64,000 nucleotides of DNA, taken from positions 71,988 to 135,987 of the forward strand of contig CAZNRN010000008.1 of NCBI GenBank assembly GCA_964575605.1, given 5' to 3'. The DNA is from JAPWJZ01 sp964575605 (lineage in GTDB: Bacteria > Pseudomonadota > Alphaproteobacteria > Micavibrionales > UBA2020). Under the pieces are notes generated by a model. It ran no database searches. It was not told the origin of the DNA and saw only the letters and a list, made by a program, of their open reading frames with translations. Shown here one piece after another: positions 52,155 to 60,327 of this stretch. A program made the translations under genes and the position numbers. Within the stretch, counting starts at the first letter, position 1. Each line of letters starts with the position of its first letter.

Positions 52155-53375
52155 TCAGAACCCCGGGCCTTTCGGCTTCTTCACTTTCGGCAATTTATTA
52201 TCGCCGGAGGGTTTGTTGTCGTTCACGCCGCTTTGCGCGTCGATGATGGCGTCGCGGAAGGCGCGCTTGAGGCCGCCCATGACGGGTTCGGTTTTCGGCT
52301 CCTCGCGCGTGTTCATTTCGGTGATGTTCGCGGTGAGCAGTTTCAGCGCGGCCTCGCCGCGTTCCTGCGGCAGGCCGGCGGGTATGAAAGTTTCGATCGT
52401 CGACATATAGCGGCGGCACACTTCCAGCACGCCGGGGCTGTTGGTTTCAGCGCCCAGTTCGGCCACCTGCTCGAGGTATTTCATCACGCGCTCGCCGTCG
52501 CCGGTTTTGTTCTTCGAGGCCAGCGCCGTCGAAATCACGATGGACTTGAAGGCCTCGCCCATGTTGTGCTCCGCATCTGCCGACAAATGGCAGCGTTTGG
52601 CGATTTCGACCGACAGATCGCGCGCCTGCTGCGGCGTCAGGTCGGCCAGCTTGCCCTGCCTGTTCAGCTCGATCACTTCGTCGACCGCGCGCGTCGTCCA
52701 GTGCACCACGTCGCCCTTCTGCACGGCGTTGATATTGCGCAGCTCGGCCACGTATTCGGGGAAGGTGCTGTCGGCGCCATACCTTTGATAATGGCGGATC
52801 ATCGCATAGGCATCGGCCTCGCATTCCGCGCGGTTGCCGAGGCTCGACACTTTCATCGCCTGCTTGTCGGTGTTCAGCTGCGTCACCGCGTGCCCCAGTT
52901 CATGGTCGAGCACGTAGCGGTGCCACATTTCGGTGTTGTTGTATTTGTCGTCCATCACGGGGAAATTCGCGTTCGGCACGGGGTCGTTCGAGACGAAAAT
53001 CGATTTCATCAGTTTCGCCGAAAATTCGTCGCCCGCGGGGATGACGATGCGCGCGAAAATCTTGCTGTCGGGCTTGTTGTTCATCATGCTTTCGCCGATG
53101 TTGACCGAGCAGGGCAGCTTGCCTTCGAACATGCCCATGGCCATCGACTTGGCGAAGGGCAGTTTCGCCGCCGGGTTTTCGGCCTTCACGGCGTCGAGCG
53201 CGGGGGCGATATCGGCCACGGCTTCCTTGCCCGTCGCGAATTTCTGGTGGTTTAAAATGAATACGTCTTTTTTATGCTCGGGGAAGTCGCGATAAAATTC
53301 CTTGATCGCTTCGGCGAGGTCCAGCGACTTGCCGCCCGCTTCATCTTCCGCATCGCGCTTGAGGACGATTTTCAT
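52155..53375 (-). CDS. Putative cytosolic zinc metalloprotease, unknown family
   Basis: DHELGHAVTQLN (HExxH) near residue 155 and the downstream RAECEADAYAMIRH could form the zinc site, with Glu as third ligand in a gluzincin-like way. There is no signal peptide or membrane segment. The N-terminus begins MKIVLKRDAEDEAGGKSLDLAE and the C-terminal 150 residues are helical with a Lys/Pro tail. About 406 residues. I chose the ATG at 53375, where the family-like sequence starts (GGAG and GGAAG before it); the long upstream frame is non-coding in look. The closest family is not known to me. Confidence 0.65.
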   Translation of the reverse strand: MKIVLKRDAEDEAGGKSLDLAEAIKEFYRDFPEHKKDVFILNHQKFATGKEAVADIAPALDAVKAENPAAKLPFAKSMAMGMFEGKLPCSVNIGESMMNNKPDSKIFARIVIPAGDEFSAKLMKSIFVSNDPVPNANFPVMDDKYNNTEMWHRYVLDHELGHAVTQLNTDKQAMKVSSLGNRAECEADAYAMIRHYQRYGADSTFPEYVAELRNINAVQKGDVVHWTTRAVDEVIELNRQGKLADLTPQQARDLSVEIAKRCHLSADAEHNMGEAFKSIVISTALASKNKTGDGERVMKYLEQVAELGAETNSPGVLEVCRRYMSTIETFIPAGLPQERGEAALKLLTANITEMNTREEPKTEPVMGGLKRAFRDAIIDAQSGVNDNKPSGDNKLPKVKKPKGPGF

Positions 53376-53662
53376 CTTCCGATTCTCCGTTTGAATGTGT
53401 GGGTGCGGTGAGTTTAGGGAAAAGGCGGCGCGCTGTATACCGGCAATAATTTTTACATAATCGCATCGGATGCGGGAAGAAGTTCTTCGTTTAGCGCTGA
53501 CAATCGCGCTAGGATAACCCCAAGGCGCGGCCCGCGCCTCCCCCCTCCGACGGGGAAGCATTTTTCGTGCGGGGCATATCAAGGTTCATCGAACAACTGT
53601 TCGGGCGACAAGGCATAAGGAGGGATTGCGGCGTAAGCCCGTTTAACAGGAGTTCTGAAGCC

Positions 53663-54379
53663 ATGACACTTTCCGCACCCGTCCATCACCTGAAACGCAA
53701 GGCAAAGCAAATCGCACGCGACAGCGGCATTCCGCTGCATGCCGCGCTCGACCGCATCGCGTCCGAAGAAGGCTATGGAGGCTGGAGCCTGCTGGCCGCC
53801 ACAGCCGCCGAAGCAAAACCCGCATCGAAATTCTACGCGCGGCTGCAGCCGGGCGACATGGTGCTGGTCGGCGCGCGCCCCGGGCAGGGAAAAACGCGCT
53901 TCAGCCTCGAGCTGGCCGTGGAGGCAATGAAGGCGCAGCAACGCGCTTTCTTCTTCACGCTGGAATATACGGCAAAGGATATCGCGGCGCTGTTCGGCGC
54001 CATCGGCGAAACACCTGCGCGCTTCGACAGTTTTTTCACGCTCGATAACGCCGACGGCATCAACGCGGCGCATATCATGGAAAAACTGGCGCAGGCGCCC
54101 CGCGGCACACTGGCCGTGATCGATTACCTGCAGCTGCTCGACCAGAAACGCGACAACCCGCCACTGGCGGAGCAGGTGAAACGGTTAAGGGATTTCGCGG
54201 CGGCGCGGGGAATAATCTTCGTCTTCATCTCGCAAATCACACGCGATTACGACGCGGCCGAAAAACCTTTCCCCGATATGGAGGACGTGCGCCTGCCCAA
54301 TCCGCTCGACCTCTCGCTGTTCACCAAAACCTGTTTCATCAATAACGGCGAGATACGCTTCCGCGCCGCGGGCAAATAA
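53663..54379 (+). CDS. Small DnaB-like (RecA-fold) ATPase
   Basis: Walker A is VGARPGQGKTRFSLEL. FFTLEYTAKDIAALF and LAVIDYLQLLDQ (Walker B) are typical of the DnaB C-terminal domain, and FVFISQITRD stands for the Q-loop. At 238 residues it has only a short N-terminal segment (MTLSAPVHHLKRKAKQIARDSGIPLHAALDRIA) and no primase-binding domain. Such short DnaB-like proteins occur in alphaproteobacteria, but their role is not established. AGGAG precedes the ATG at 53663. It is followed directly by a terminator. Confidence 0.78.
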   Translation: MTLSAPVHHLKRKAKQIARDSGIPLHAALDRIASEEGYGGWSLLAATAAEAKPASKFYARLQPGDMVLVGARPGQGKTRFSLELAVEAMKAQQRAFFFTLEYTAKDIAALFGAIGETPARFDSFFTLDNADGINAAHIMEKLAQAPRGTLAVIDYLQLLDQKRDNPPLAEQVKRLRDFAAARGIIFVFISQITRDYDAAEKPFPDMEDVRLPNPLDLSLFTKTCFINNGEIRFRAAGK

Positions 54380-54396
54380 AACCGACTGATAAAAGC

Positions 54397-54440
54397 GCGC
54401 CCGCCGGAAGTCCCGAACGGATTCCGGCGGGCGCTGTTTT
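54397..54440 (+). terminator. Rho-independent terminator after the DnaB-like gene
   Basis: A perfect 13-bp stem pairs GCGCCCGCCGGAA (54397-54409) with TTCCGGCGGGCGC (54422-54434) around a 12-nt loop, followed by TGTTTT. Confidence 0.88.
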
Positions 54441-54661
54441 AAAAAGCCCCCAAAACCCGAAAAAACGCCCTAATGCCTTCGCGAAGGCCTCCACCCCTGC
54501 CCTGATACCTTCCCGTGCGTGAGGGCGAGTCGTGAATGCAGGAAATTCAGGGGGTTAGGGGTTTTGAGGGGTGGAAAACGTGTCTGAAATCGGGAAGCAA
54601 TTTCAAAGGGTTACAGACAGGCGAATTTTTGAATGTCTAAAAACCAACCTCAACCCACTTA

Positions 54662-54686
54662 CCATGCCGCCCCATGCGAAGCATGC
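54662..54686 (+). repeat. Dispersed repeat, first copy
   Basis: This 25-bp block is identical to 62617-62641 except for one base (A versus G at the thirteenth position). It contains internal palindromic GC/AT pairs (GCATGC, ATGCGAAGCAT). Confidence 0.55.
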
Positions 54687-54793
54687 AGTGCATGCATGGG
54701 CGGCATCCGGCAGCGCGTCCGCGCGTCTCGTGTCTCCCTCATAGGCGTAACAAACAACAAAGGCGATTCATATGACGCGTAGACACGCTACCA

Positions 54794-54816
54794 GACCCCG
54801 CCCTTCGGCGGGGTGG
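54794..54816 (+). repeat. 23-bp hairpin repeat, first copy
   Basis: The stem ACCCCGCC-CTTC-GGCGGGGT is perfect over 8 bp. The whole 23 bp recurs unchanged at 63049-63071. There is no T tract, so it is not a standard terminator. Confidence 0.6.
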
Positions 54817-54830
54817 TCACAGAACAATTT

Positions 54831-55439
54831 TTACTCGAGCTTGTTTGCGGACTTTTCTCGTAACATACGCTGTTTGACAGTATCTCTTTGCTGGGAAGTT
54901 AGTTCTTTCTTCAGCTGGGATTTCTCTATTACTAAGCTTTTATCCATACTTAACTCGAAAGCCTTACTGTACCAATAATATGCCTCTACGGGATCGCGTT
55001 TTAAACCCAAGCCTTCATTATAAATAGTCCCTAGATTTGCTTGTGCCTGCCAGAAGTTCTGTTGCGCAGCTTTGCTCAACCACTTTCTAGCTTCACCATA
55101 GTTTTGTGTGCATCCCACGCCCTGTAAATAAAATACTCCAACGGCACGCTGCGCTGATGCGTCGCCCTGCTGAGCCGCCAAGTTGAGGTACTTGAAAGCT
55201 TGCGCATCATCTCGTTTTACACCATCGCCGTTAGCATAAAGGCTGCCGAGCTTCGTCTGAGCTTTTACAACTCCATTATCTGCGAGGTGACGAAACAACT
55301 CTATGGCAGTTTGAAAATCTTTCCTGTCGAGTGCTGCCTTAGCGTCCTGAAACTGGTCGGCATACGCCGTGGTGAAAAATAAGAATAGTAGAAAAAATAC
55401 TGAGAAGAAAAACAAAGCGGCTTTTTTAAATTTAGTCAT
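54831..55439 (-). CDS. Exported Sel1-repeat protein, AT-rich gene
   Basis: A signal peptide (1-27, ending AYADQ) is followed by about four Sel1 repeats (KLGSLYANGDGVKRDDAQAFKYLNLAAQQGDASAQRAVG and similar, here described in pieces: AQxxLGxLYxxGxGVxxD units) and a Lys/Gln-rich tail. It has 202 residues. Its codon use and base composition are visibly AT-richer than all neighbours (TTT, AAA and TTA are common), so transfer is likely. Sel1 proteins are scaffolds; the partner is unknown. Confidence 0.8.
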   Translation of the reverse strand: MTKFKKAALFFFSVFFLLFLFFTTAYADQFQDAKAALDRKDFQTAIELFRHLADNGVVKAQTKLGSLYANGDGVKRDDAQAFKYLNLAAQQGDASAQRAVGVFYLQGVGCTQNYGEARKWLSKAAQQNFWQAQANLGTIYNEGLGLKRDPVEAYYWYSKAFELSMDKSLVIEKSQLKKELTSQQRDTVKQRMLREKSANKLE

Positions 55440-55460
55440 TTAAGCACCTGTAAATTCTCC

Positions 55461-56837
55461 CTACTTCACCTTCTCCATCACCTTGCGGAACTTCTCCAGC
55501 ACCACTTCTTCGCGCTTGTGGTGGCGGTTTTTCACCACCCACCTGCCGCCCGCCATGACGTCGCGGACGGGGCTGTTGCTGCTGGCGAAGATGGCGGCGT
55601 CGAGAATATGGTCGCGCAGCTTGCCGGTCATATAGGCAGGTTCGGGGTCGATGACGAGGAAATCGGCGCGGTGGCCGATTTCGATTTTTCCAGCTTTTCT
55701 CCCCAGCGCCTGCGCGCCGCCCTTCAGCGCGCGGTCGAACAGCGTGGCGCCGGTCGAGGGGATTTCGTGGTCCTTGATCAGCGTGCGTTCGCGGTATATC
55801 AGGCGCTGAACGTATTCCAGCCAGCGCAGTTCTTCCCACGGCGACACGCTGATATGGCTGTCGGAGCCAATCGCAAACGCCCCGCCCTCGTTGAAATATT
55901 TCACCAGCGGGAAGATGCCATCGCCAAGGTTGGCTTCGGTCGTCGGGCACAGCCCTGCGACCGCGCCGGATTTCGCCAGCCCCAGAATTTCGGCGTCGGT
56001 GATATGCGTTGCGTGCACAACGCACCATTTTTCATCGATACCGTGGTCGAGCAGCCATTCGACGGGGCGTTTTTTCGACCATTCCAAACATCCCTCCACC
56101 TCGCCCATCTGTTCGGCGGCGTGGATATGGATGGGGCCGTCGGGCAGCAGGCTGCGGAAGGCGCGCGTGCCCTCGGCCAGCATCGCGGGTGATACGGCAC
56201 GGAGCGAGTGATGCGCGAGGCCGAGCGTCACCTGCGGCACCGAGCGGAATTCGCCGTGCAGTTCCTCGATCATGCGTATCAATTGCGGCACGGTGTTGAG
56301 GAAGCGTTTCTGCCCCTCGGCGGGAATTTTCTCGCCAAAGCCGCCATAGGCGTAGAGCGCGGGCATGTGCGTGATGGCGATGCCGGTTTCCAGCGCGCCG
56401 TTGATGACCTGCCGCGACATGACGGCGCGGTCGTTATACGGCTGGCCGTTACGGTCGTGGTGGACGTAATGGAATTCGCCGACGGATGTATATCCGGCCT
56501 TCAGCATCTCGACAAACACCTGCGCGGCCAGCGCCTCCATGTCGTCCGGCTCGATGAAGTCGAGGAAACGGTACATGGTGTCGCGCCAGCTCCAGAACGT
56601 ATCCTTCTTGCCGCTTGCGCGTTCCGCCATGCCGGCCATGGCACGCTGGAAGGCGTGGCTGTGGATGTTCGACATGCCGGGGATAAGCGGGCCGGTGACG
56701 ATTTCGGCCTCGGCCGAGGGCGCTGCGGTCTTGAAGCTGTCGACGCCGACGATCCAGCCGTCCTTGTCGATGACGATCAGGACGTTGTCGGCCCAGCCAT
56801 CGGGCAGCAATGCGGTTGGCGCGAAAAGCGTTGTCAT
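55461..56837 (-). CDS. hutF: Formimidoylglutamate deiminase HutF
   Basis: HutF deiminates formiminoglutamate to N-formylglutamate, the fourth step of the HutF/HutG route. It is an amidohydrolase with the metal site SNIHSHAFQRAMAG near residue 55, GLAHHSLRAV, IHIHAAEQMGEVE and GLCPTTEANLGDGIFP, followed by DSHISVSPWEELR. It has 458 residues, as expected. It diverges from hutI over a 63-bp gap that shows no clear HutC-type operator. Confidence 0.95.
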   Translation of the reverse strand: MTTLFAPTALLPDGWADNVLIVIDKDGWIVGVDSFKTAAPSAEAEIVTGPLIPGMSNIHSHAFQRAMAGMAERASGKKDTFWSWRDTMYRFLDFIEPDDMEALAAQVFVEMLKAGYTSVGEFHYVHHDRNGQPYNDRAVMSRQVINGALETGIAITHMPALYAYGGFGEKIPAEGQKRFLNTVPQLIRMIEELHGEFRSVPQVTLGLAHHSLRAVSPAMLAEGTRAFRSLLPDGPIHIHAAEQMGEVEGCLEWSKKRPVEWLLDHGIDEKWCVVHATHITDAEILGLAKSGAVAGLCPTTEANLGDGIFPLVKYFNEGGAFAIGSDSHISVSPWEELRWLEYVQRLIYRERTLIKDHEIPSTGATLFDRALKGGAQALGRKAGKIEIGHRADFLVIDPEPAYMTGKLRDHILDAAIFASSNSPVRDVMAGGRWVVKNRHHKREEVVLEKFRKVMEKVK

Positions 56838-56900
56838 TTCAGGGCTATGCCTCTACCTTTATCTTCAAGATATAACCGATACGCCAAAAGGCAAACAGCT

Positions 56901-58124
56901 ATGTTCGATACGCTCTGGAAAAATCTGACCGTGGCTACCTTACAAAACGGTTACGACATTATCGATAACGCCGCTATCGGCATCCGCGAGGGCAAAATCG
57001 AATGGATCGGCGGCATGGACCGCCTGCCCGGCGCGGCCGATGATTTGGCCGATTACGTGATCGATGGCGAGGGACGTTTGGCCACGCCGGGGCTTATCGA
57101 CTGCCACACGCATCTTGTCTATGCGGGCGACCGCGCGGCGGAATTCGAAAAACGGTTGCAGGGCGTTTCCTACGAAGAGATTGCCAAAGCCGGCGGCGGC
57201 ATCGCCTTCACCACAGCCAAAACGCGCGAAGCGACGGAGGACACGCTGGTCGATGCGGCGGCGGAGCGGCTGCGCGCGCTGTTCCATGGCGGGGTTTCAA
57301 CGCTGGAAATAAAATCGGGTTACGGTTTGGGCGTGGATGGCGAACGCAAGATGCTGAAGGCCGCGACGCGCCTCCGCGACGAAACCGGCCTGCGCATCCA
57401 GCGCACGTTTTTGGGCGCGCATGCGATACCCGCGGAATTCAAAGGCCGCGCGGACGATTATATCTCGCTGGTCTGCGAGGAAATGATGCCGGCCTTTTCT
57501 AATGAAGGCTTGATCGACGCCGTCGACGCCTATTGCGAAAAAATCGGCTTTACCATTGAACAGACGCGCCGCGTGTTCGAGGCCGCGAAGAAACTGGGGC
57601 TGCCCGTCAAGCTGCATGCCGAGCAGCTGTCGAACATGAACGGCGCGGCGCTGGCGGCGGAATTCGGCGCGCTGTCGGCCGACCACCTTGAGCATATCGA
57701 CGAGGCAGGCGTGGCCGCCATGGCAAAGGCCGGGATGGTGGCGGTGCTGCTGCCGGGGGCTTATTATTTCCTGCGGGAAAAGAACCTCCCGCCGATTGAC
57801 CTCTTCCGCAAATATAACGTGCCGATGGCGATCGCGACCGACCACAACCCCGGCACCTCGCCCGTGTTATCGCCCGTATTGATGCTGAACATGGCCTGCA
57901 CCCTCTTCCGCCTGACGCCCGAGGAAGCTTTGCAGGGCATGACGGTCAATGCCGCGAAGGCGCTGGGCTATCAGGACGTCTGCGGCACGCTGGAAAAGGG
58001 CAAGGCCGCCGATATCGCGCTCTGGAACGTCCGCCACCCGCGGGAGCTGTCATATTACATCGGCCATGCGCCCTGCCATGCCCTTATCATGGGCGGCGAC
58101 TGGCACAGTTTCGATCCGGAATAA
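56901..58124 (+). CDS. hutI: Imidazolonepropionase HutI
   Basis: HutI opens the imidazolone ring to give formiminoglutamate. DCHTHLVYAGDRAAEF is the metal motif, KSGYGL and FLGAHAIPAEF follow, then LHAEQLSN and ATDHNPGTSP. About 407 residues. The ATG at 56901 follows a GCAAACAGCT leader and starts MFDTLWKNLTVAT. Codons further upstream stay open but are antisense to hutF. Confidence 0.96.
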   Translation: MFDTLWKNLTVATLQNGYDIIDNAAIGIREGKIEWIGGMDRLPGAADDLADYVIDGEGRLATPGLIDCHTHLVYAGDRAAEFEKRLQGVSYEEIAKAGGGIAFTTAKTREATEDTLVDAAAERLRALFHGGVSTLEIKSGYGLGVDGERKMLKAATRLRDETGLRIQRTFLGAHAIPAEFKGRADDYISLVCEEMMPAFSNEGLIDAVDAYCEKIGFTIEQTRRVFEAAKKLGLPVKLHAEQLSNMNGAALAAEFGALSADHLEHIDEAGVAAMAKAGMVAVLLPGAYYFLREKNLPPIDLFRKYNVPMAIATDHNPGTSPVLSPVLMLNMACTLFRLTPEEALQGMTVNAAKALGYQDVCGTLEKGKAADIALWNVRHPRELSYYIGHAPCHALIMGGDWHSFDPE

Positions 58125-58196
58125 GAGGTAGACACAAAAGCCCCCTGCACCGTAAAATTTGGGCAGGATTCTTTTTAATATTCATAAGGTACCGGC

Positions 58197-58865
58197 ATGC
58201 ATAACCTGTTGTTGTCTTTCGTAATGCTCTGCCTGCTGGCGGCGCCAGCCTTTGCGCAGCCTGCCGATGAATTCGAACAGGCTGCAAAGGCCGCCGCCGT
58301 GAAGGAAGAACTTGCGAAACTCGACAGCCAGTACCTCGACATGGCGAAAAAAGCGATGCGCGACCCGACGGGCGCAAAATGGGACAGCCTTCGCATCCTA
58401 TACATCCAGTCTACCTATTTCCGGCAGGCCGGCCCCGCGCTCTGGTCGCGGATGGAGACGGCAGGGCGCAAGGCGATGAAAACCAACACGCAGGGCGATA
58501 TCGCCGCTTTCGACGAGCTCTTGAAACAGCAGTACGGCAACTTCCAGTCGCATGTGCTGGCCGTCAAGCTCGCGGGCGCGGGGGCCGCCTTCATCGACAT
58601 CGGGCAGGAACAGGCCGCACTCGACGCGATATCGGAAACCATCATCGCGAAGAACGACGGAAAGTCGAAGGAAAAGGCCTTCGTCGTCATGATGCCGACG
58701 GAAATCAACCTTATCGTCGAAACCTATTTCGGCTACCAGCTGGCGGGCGTGCGCCGCGTGGCCGAGGGCGGCCATACCTATGACGTCGCCAACTGGCGCA
58801 ACAAGGACAACGGTAAAACCGGCAGCATCTGGTTCAATTCCGACATCATCGTCGACAACAAGTAA
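58197..58865 (+). CDS. Exported DUF4919-like protein 1
   Basis: A signal peptide (1-20, PAFAQP) is followed by DPTGAKWDSLRILYIQSTYF, an HVLAVKLA helix, DGKSKEKAFVVMMPTEINLI and a C-terminal GHTYDVANWRNKDNGKTGSIWFN. That order (DxxxLRxxY, then GDGKSxExAFVV, then HxYDV) fits DUF4919 proteins as I remember them; a profile search should confirm it. It has 222 residues. The next gene encodes a paralogue. AAGG lies 6 nt before the ATG. No role in histidine use is known. Confidence 0.62.
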   Translation: MHNLLLSFVMLCLLAAPAFAQPADEFEQAAKAAAVKEELAKLDSQYLDMAKKAMRDPTGAKWDSLRILYIQSTYFRQAGPALWSRMETAGRKAMKTNTQGDIAAFDELLKQQYGNFQSHVLAVKLAGAGAAFIDIGQEQAALDAISETIIAKNDGKSKEKAFVVMMPTEINLIVETYFGYQLAGVRRVAEGGHTYDVANWRNKDNGKTGSIWFNSDIIVDNK

Positions 58866-58876
58866 GAAGAAAAAAA

Positions 58877-59536
58877 ATGCGCTACCTGCTGATCGCCTTG
58901 CTCGTCCTGCTCTCCTCGCCCGCCCTTGCCGATATGGAGCGCGACCAAACCTACCTCGCCCTCGTCGACGGCGCACAGCGCGACGCGCAGGGGGCCTCGT
59001 GGTGCAAGATCCGCGACAACTACTACAGCACCTCTTTCTACACCGCCAACAAGGATAGCGTGAAAAAGGCTATGGGCGCTGTCGCCAGCCGCCTGATGAA
59101 GGAAAAAAGCTCGGAAGCCGTCGCCGCCTATGAGCAGTTCATGCGCGAAAACGCGGGCACGCCCGTGACGCATATCTATGCCATCGACCTCTATAATTTC
59201 CACAAGCAGATGGTAAAGATGAAGAAAGACGCCCCCCTGCCAGATGTCGGAAAGGGCATCCACTACATCCGCATACTGGACGAGGAAGAGGCCGTGAAGC
59301 GCCTTGTCGCCTGCATCAACAAGGGCATGGACGGCAAGTCGATGGACACGTCATACCGCGTCGCCGACCATGACGAGGCGGTGGCCGTGGTGCAGCACCT
59401 GTCGGGCCTCGACGTCGATAAGACCGAGCCGATGGATGCATCGGGCAGGAAATACGAGATATTGACGGTGCAGATCCCGGATGGCGGCCCGCTCCAGAAA
59501 ATCTGGTTCGAGCTGCAACCACCCGTTGTTCAGTAA
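58877..59536 (+). CDS. Exported DUF4919-like protein 2 (paralogue)
   Basis: A signal peptide (1-18, PALADM) precedes DAQGASWCKIRDNYYSTSFY, HIYAIDLYNFH, MDGKSMDTSYRV and a C-terminal RKYEILTVQIPDGGPLQKIWF. These line up with the four blocks of the protein before it. It has 219 residues. It starts 11 bp after its paralogue and overlaps the hutG stop by 7 bp on the opposite strand. Confidence 0.6.
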   Translation: MRYLLIALLVLLSSPALADMERDQTYLALVDGAQRDAQGASWCKIRDNYYSTSFYTANKDSVKKAMGAVASRLMKEKSSEAVAAYEQFMRENAGTPVTHIYAIDLYNFHKQMVKMKKDAPLPDVGKGIHYIRILDEEEAVKRLVACINKGMDGKSMDTSYRVADHDEAVAVVQHLSGLDVDKTEPMDASGRKYEILTVQIPDGGPLQKIWFELQPPVVQ

Positions 59537-60324
59537 GCGGACCGGCCCCAGTCCAGCAGCGCCGCAATCACCTTTTTCAGCTGTGCCTGCAGCTTTTCCG
59601 CCTTTTCGGGGCGGTAGAGGAAGGGCGGCGTTTCATCCATATAGTTTTTCCACGTCAGTTCCATCTGGATGGCGTGGACGTGTTCATCGGGCCGCCCGTA
59701 GTGGCGCGTGATATGGCCGCCGACAAAGCGTCCGTTCAGGACAGCCGAATAATCGCCACCCTCCGCCGCCTTCAGCGCCGCCTGCGACATCGCGGGGCTG
59801 CAGCTCTTGTCATGCGCGGAACCAAGGTTCAAATCCCACAGCTGGCCTTCGAACAGCCTTGGCACTTCGGTCTTGATCGAATGCGCGTCGTATAAAATGG
59901 CATAGCCGTGTTTCGCCTTCAGCCGCGCGATTTCTTCCTGCAGCACCTCGTGGTAGGGCAGCCAGTATGACGCGATGCGGTTGACCTTTTCGATTTCATC
60001 GGGCTCGTCGCCTTCATTATATATCGGCGCGCCGTCGAAGGTTTCGAGCGGGCAGAGCCCCGTCTTCACCTGGCCCGGGTATAAATGGCCGTCGTCCTGC
60101 GGACGGTTCAAATCGACTACATAACGCGAATGCGTCGCCATCAGCATCGAGCAGCCCATCTCTTGCGCGAACCAGTACAGTTTATCGACATGCCAGTCGG
60201 TGTCGGCCAGCAGCAGCCCTTCGGGCGTCAGGCGGCGCTTGACGTCGGGCGGCACATAGCTGCCCATGTGCGGGATGGAGATGAGGAGCGGCGCGTCGCC
60301 GGCAATCAAACGGCGTCGCTGCAT
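59530..60324 (-). CDS. hutG: N-formylglutamate deformylase HutG
   Basis: HutG splits N-formylglutamate into glutamate and formate, the last step of the route. LISIPHMGSYVP, DTDWHVDKLY, VDLNRPQDD, YDAHSIKTEVP and GHITRHYG are the family blocks, including metal-binding His and Glu. It has 264 residues. It starts 3 bp after the hutH stop, so both are one transcript. It fits the presence of HutF in place of HutE-type formiminoglutamase. Confidence 0.95.
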   Translation of the reverse strand: MQRRRLIAGDAPLLISIPHMGSYVPPDVKRRLTPEGLLLADTDWHVDKLYWFAQEMGCSMLMATHSRYVVDLNRPQDDGHLYPGQVKTGLCPLETFDGAPIYNEGDEPDEIEKVNRIASYWLPYHEVLQEEIARLKAKHGYAILYDAHSIKTEVPRLFEGQLWDLNLGSAHDKSCSPAMSQAALKAAEGGDYSAVLNGRFVGGHITRHYGRPDEHVHAIQMELTWKNYMDETPPFLYRPEKAEKLQAQLKKVIAALLDWGRSAY

Positions 60325-60327
60325 GGC

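Larger units (their letters stand above)
54441..54830. other. Non-coding spacer of about 390 bp with repeat hairpins
   Basis: I see no gene here. It contains homopurine/pyrimidine-rich stretches, a nested palindrome CATGCATG region (54662-54708, ending GGGCGGCATCCGG) and a CG hairpin at 54794-54816. Parts recur at 62617-63071. Base composition shifts to AT-rich just beyond it, at the Sel1 gene. Confidence 0.6.

Noticed and set aside
54794..54816. Hairpin as a rho-independent terminator
   Set aside because: The stem is good but no T run follows, and an identical copy at 63049 also lacks one. It is better read as a repeat.
59826..59840. TpsiC-like sequence suggesting a tRNA
   Set aside because: It is within the conserved coding sequence of hutG, with no acceptor stem around it.
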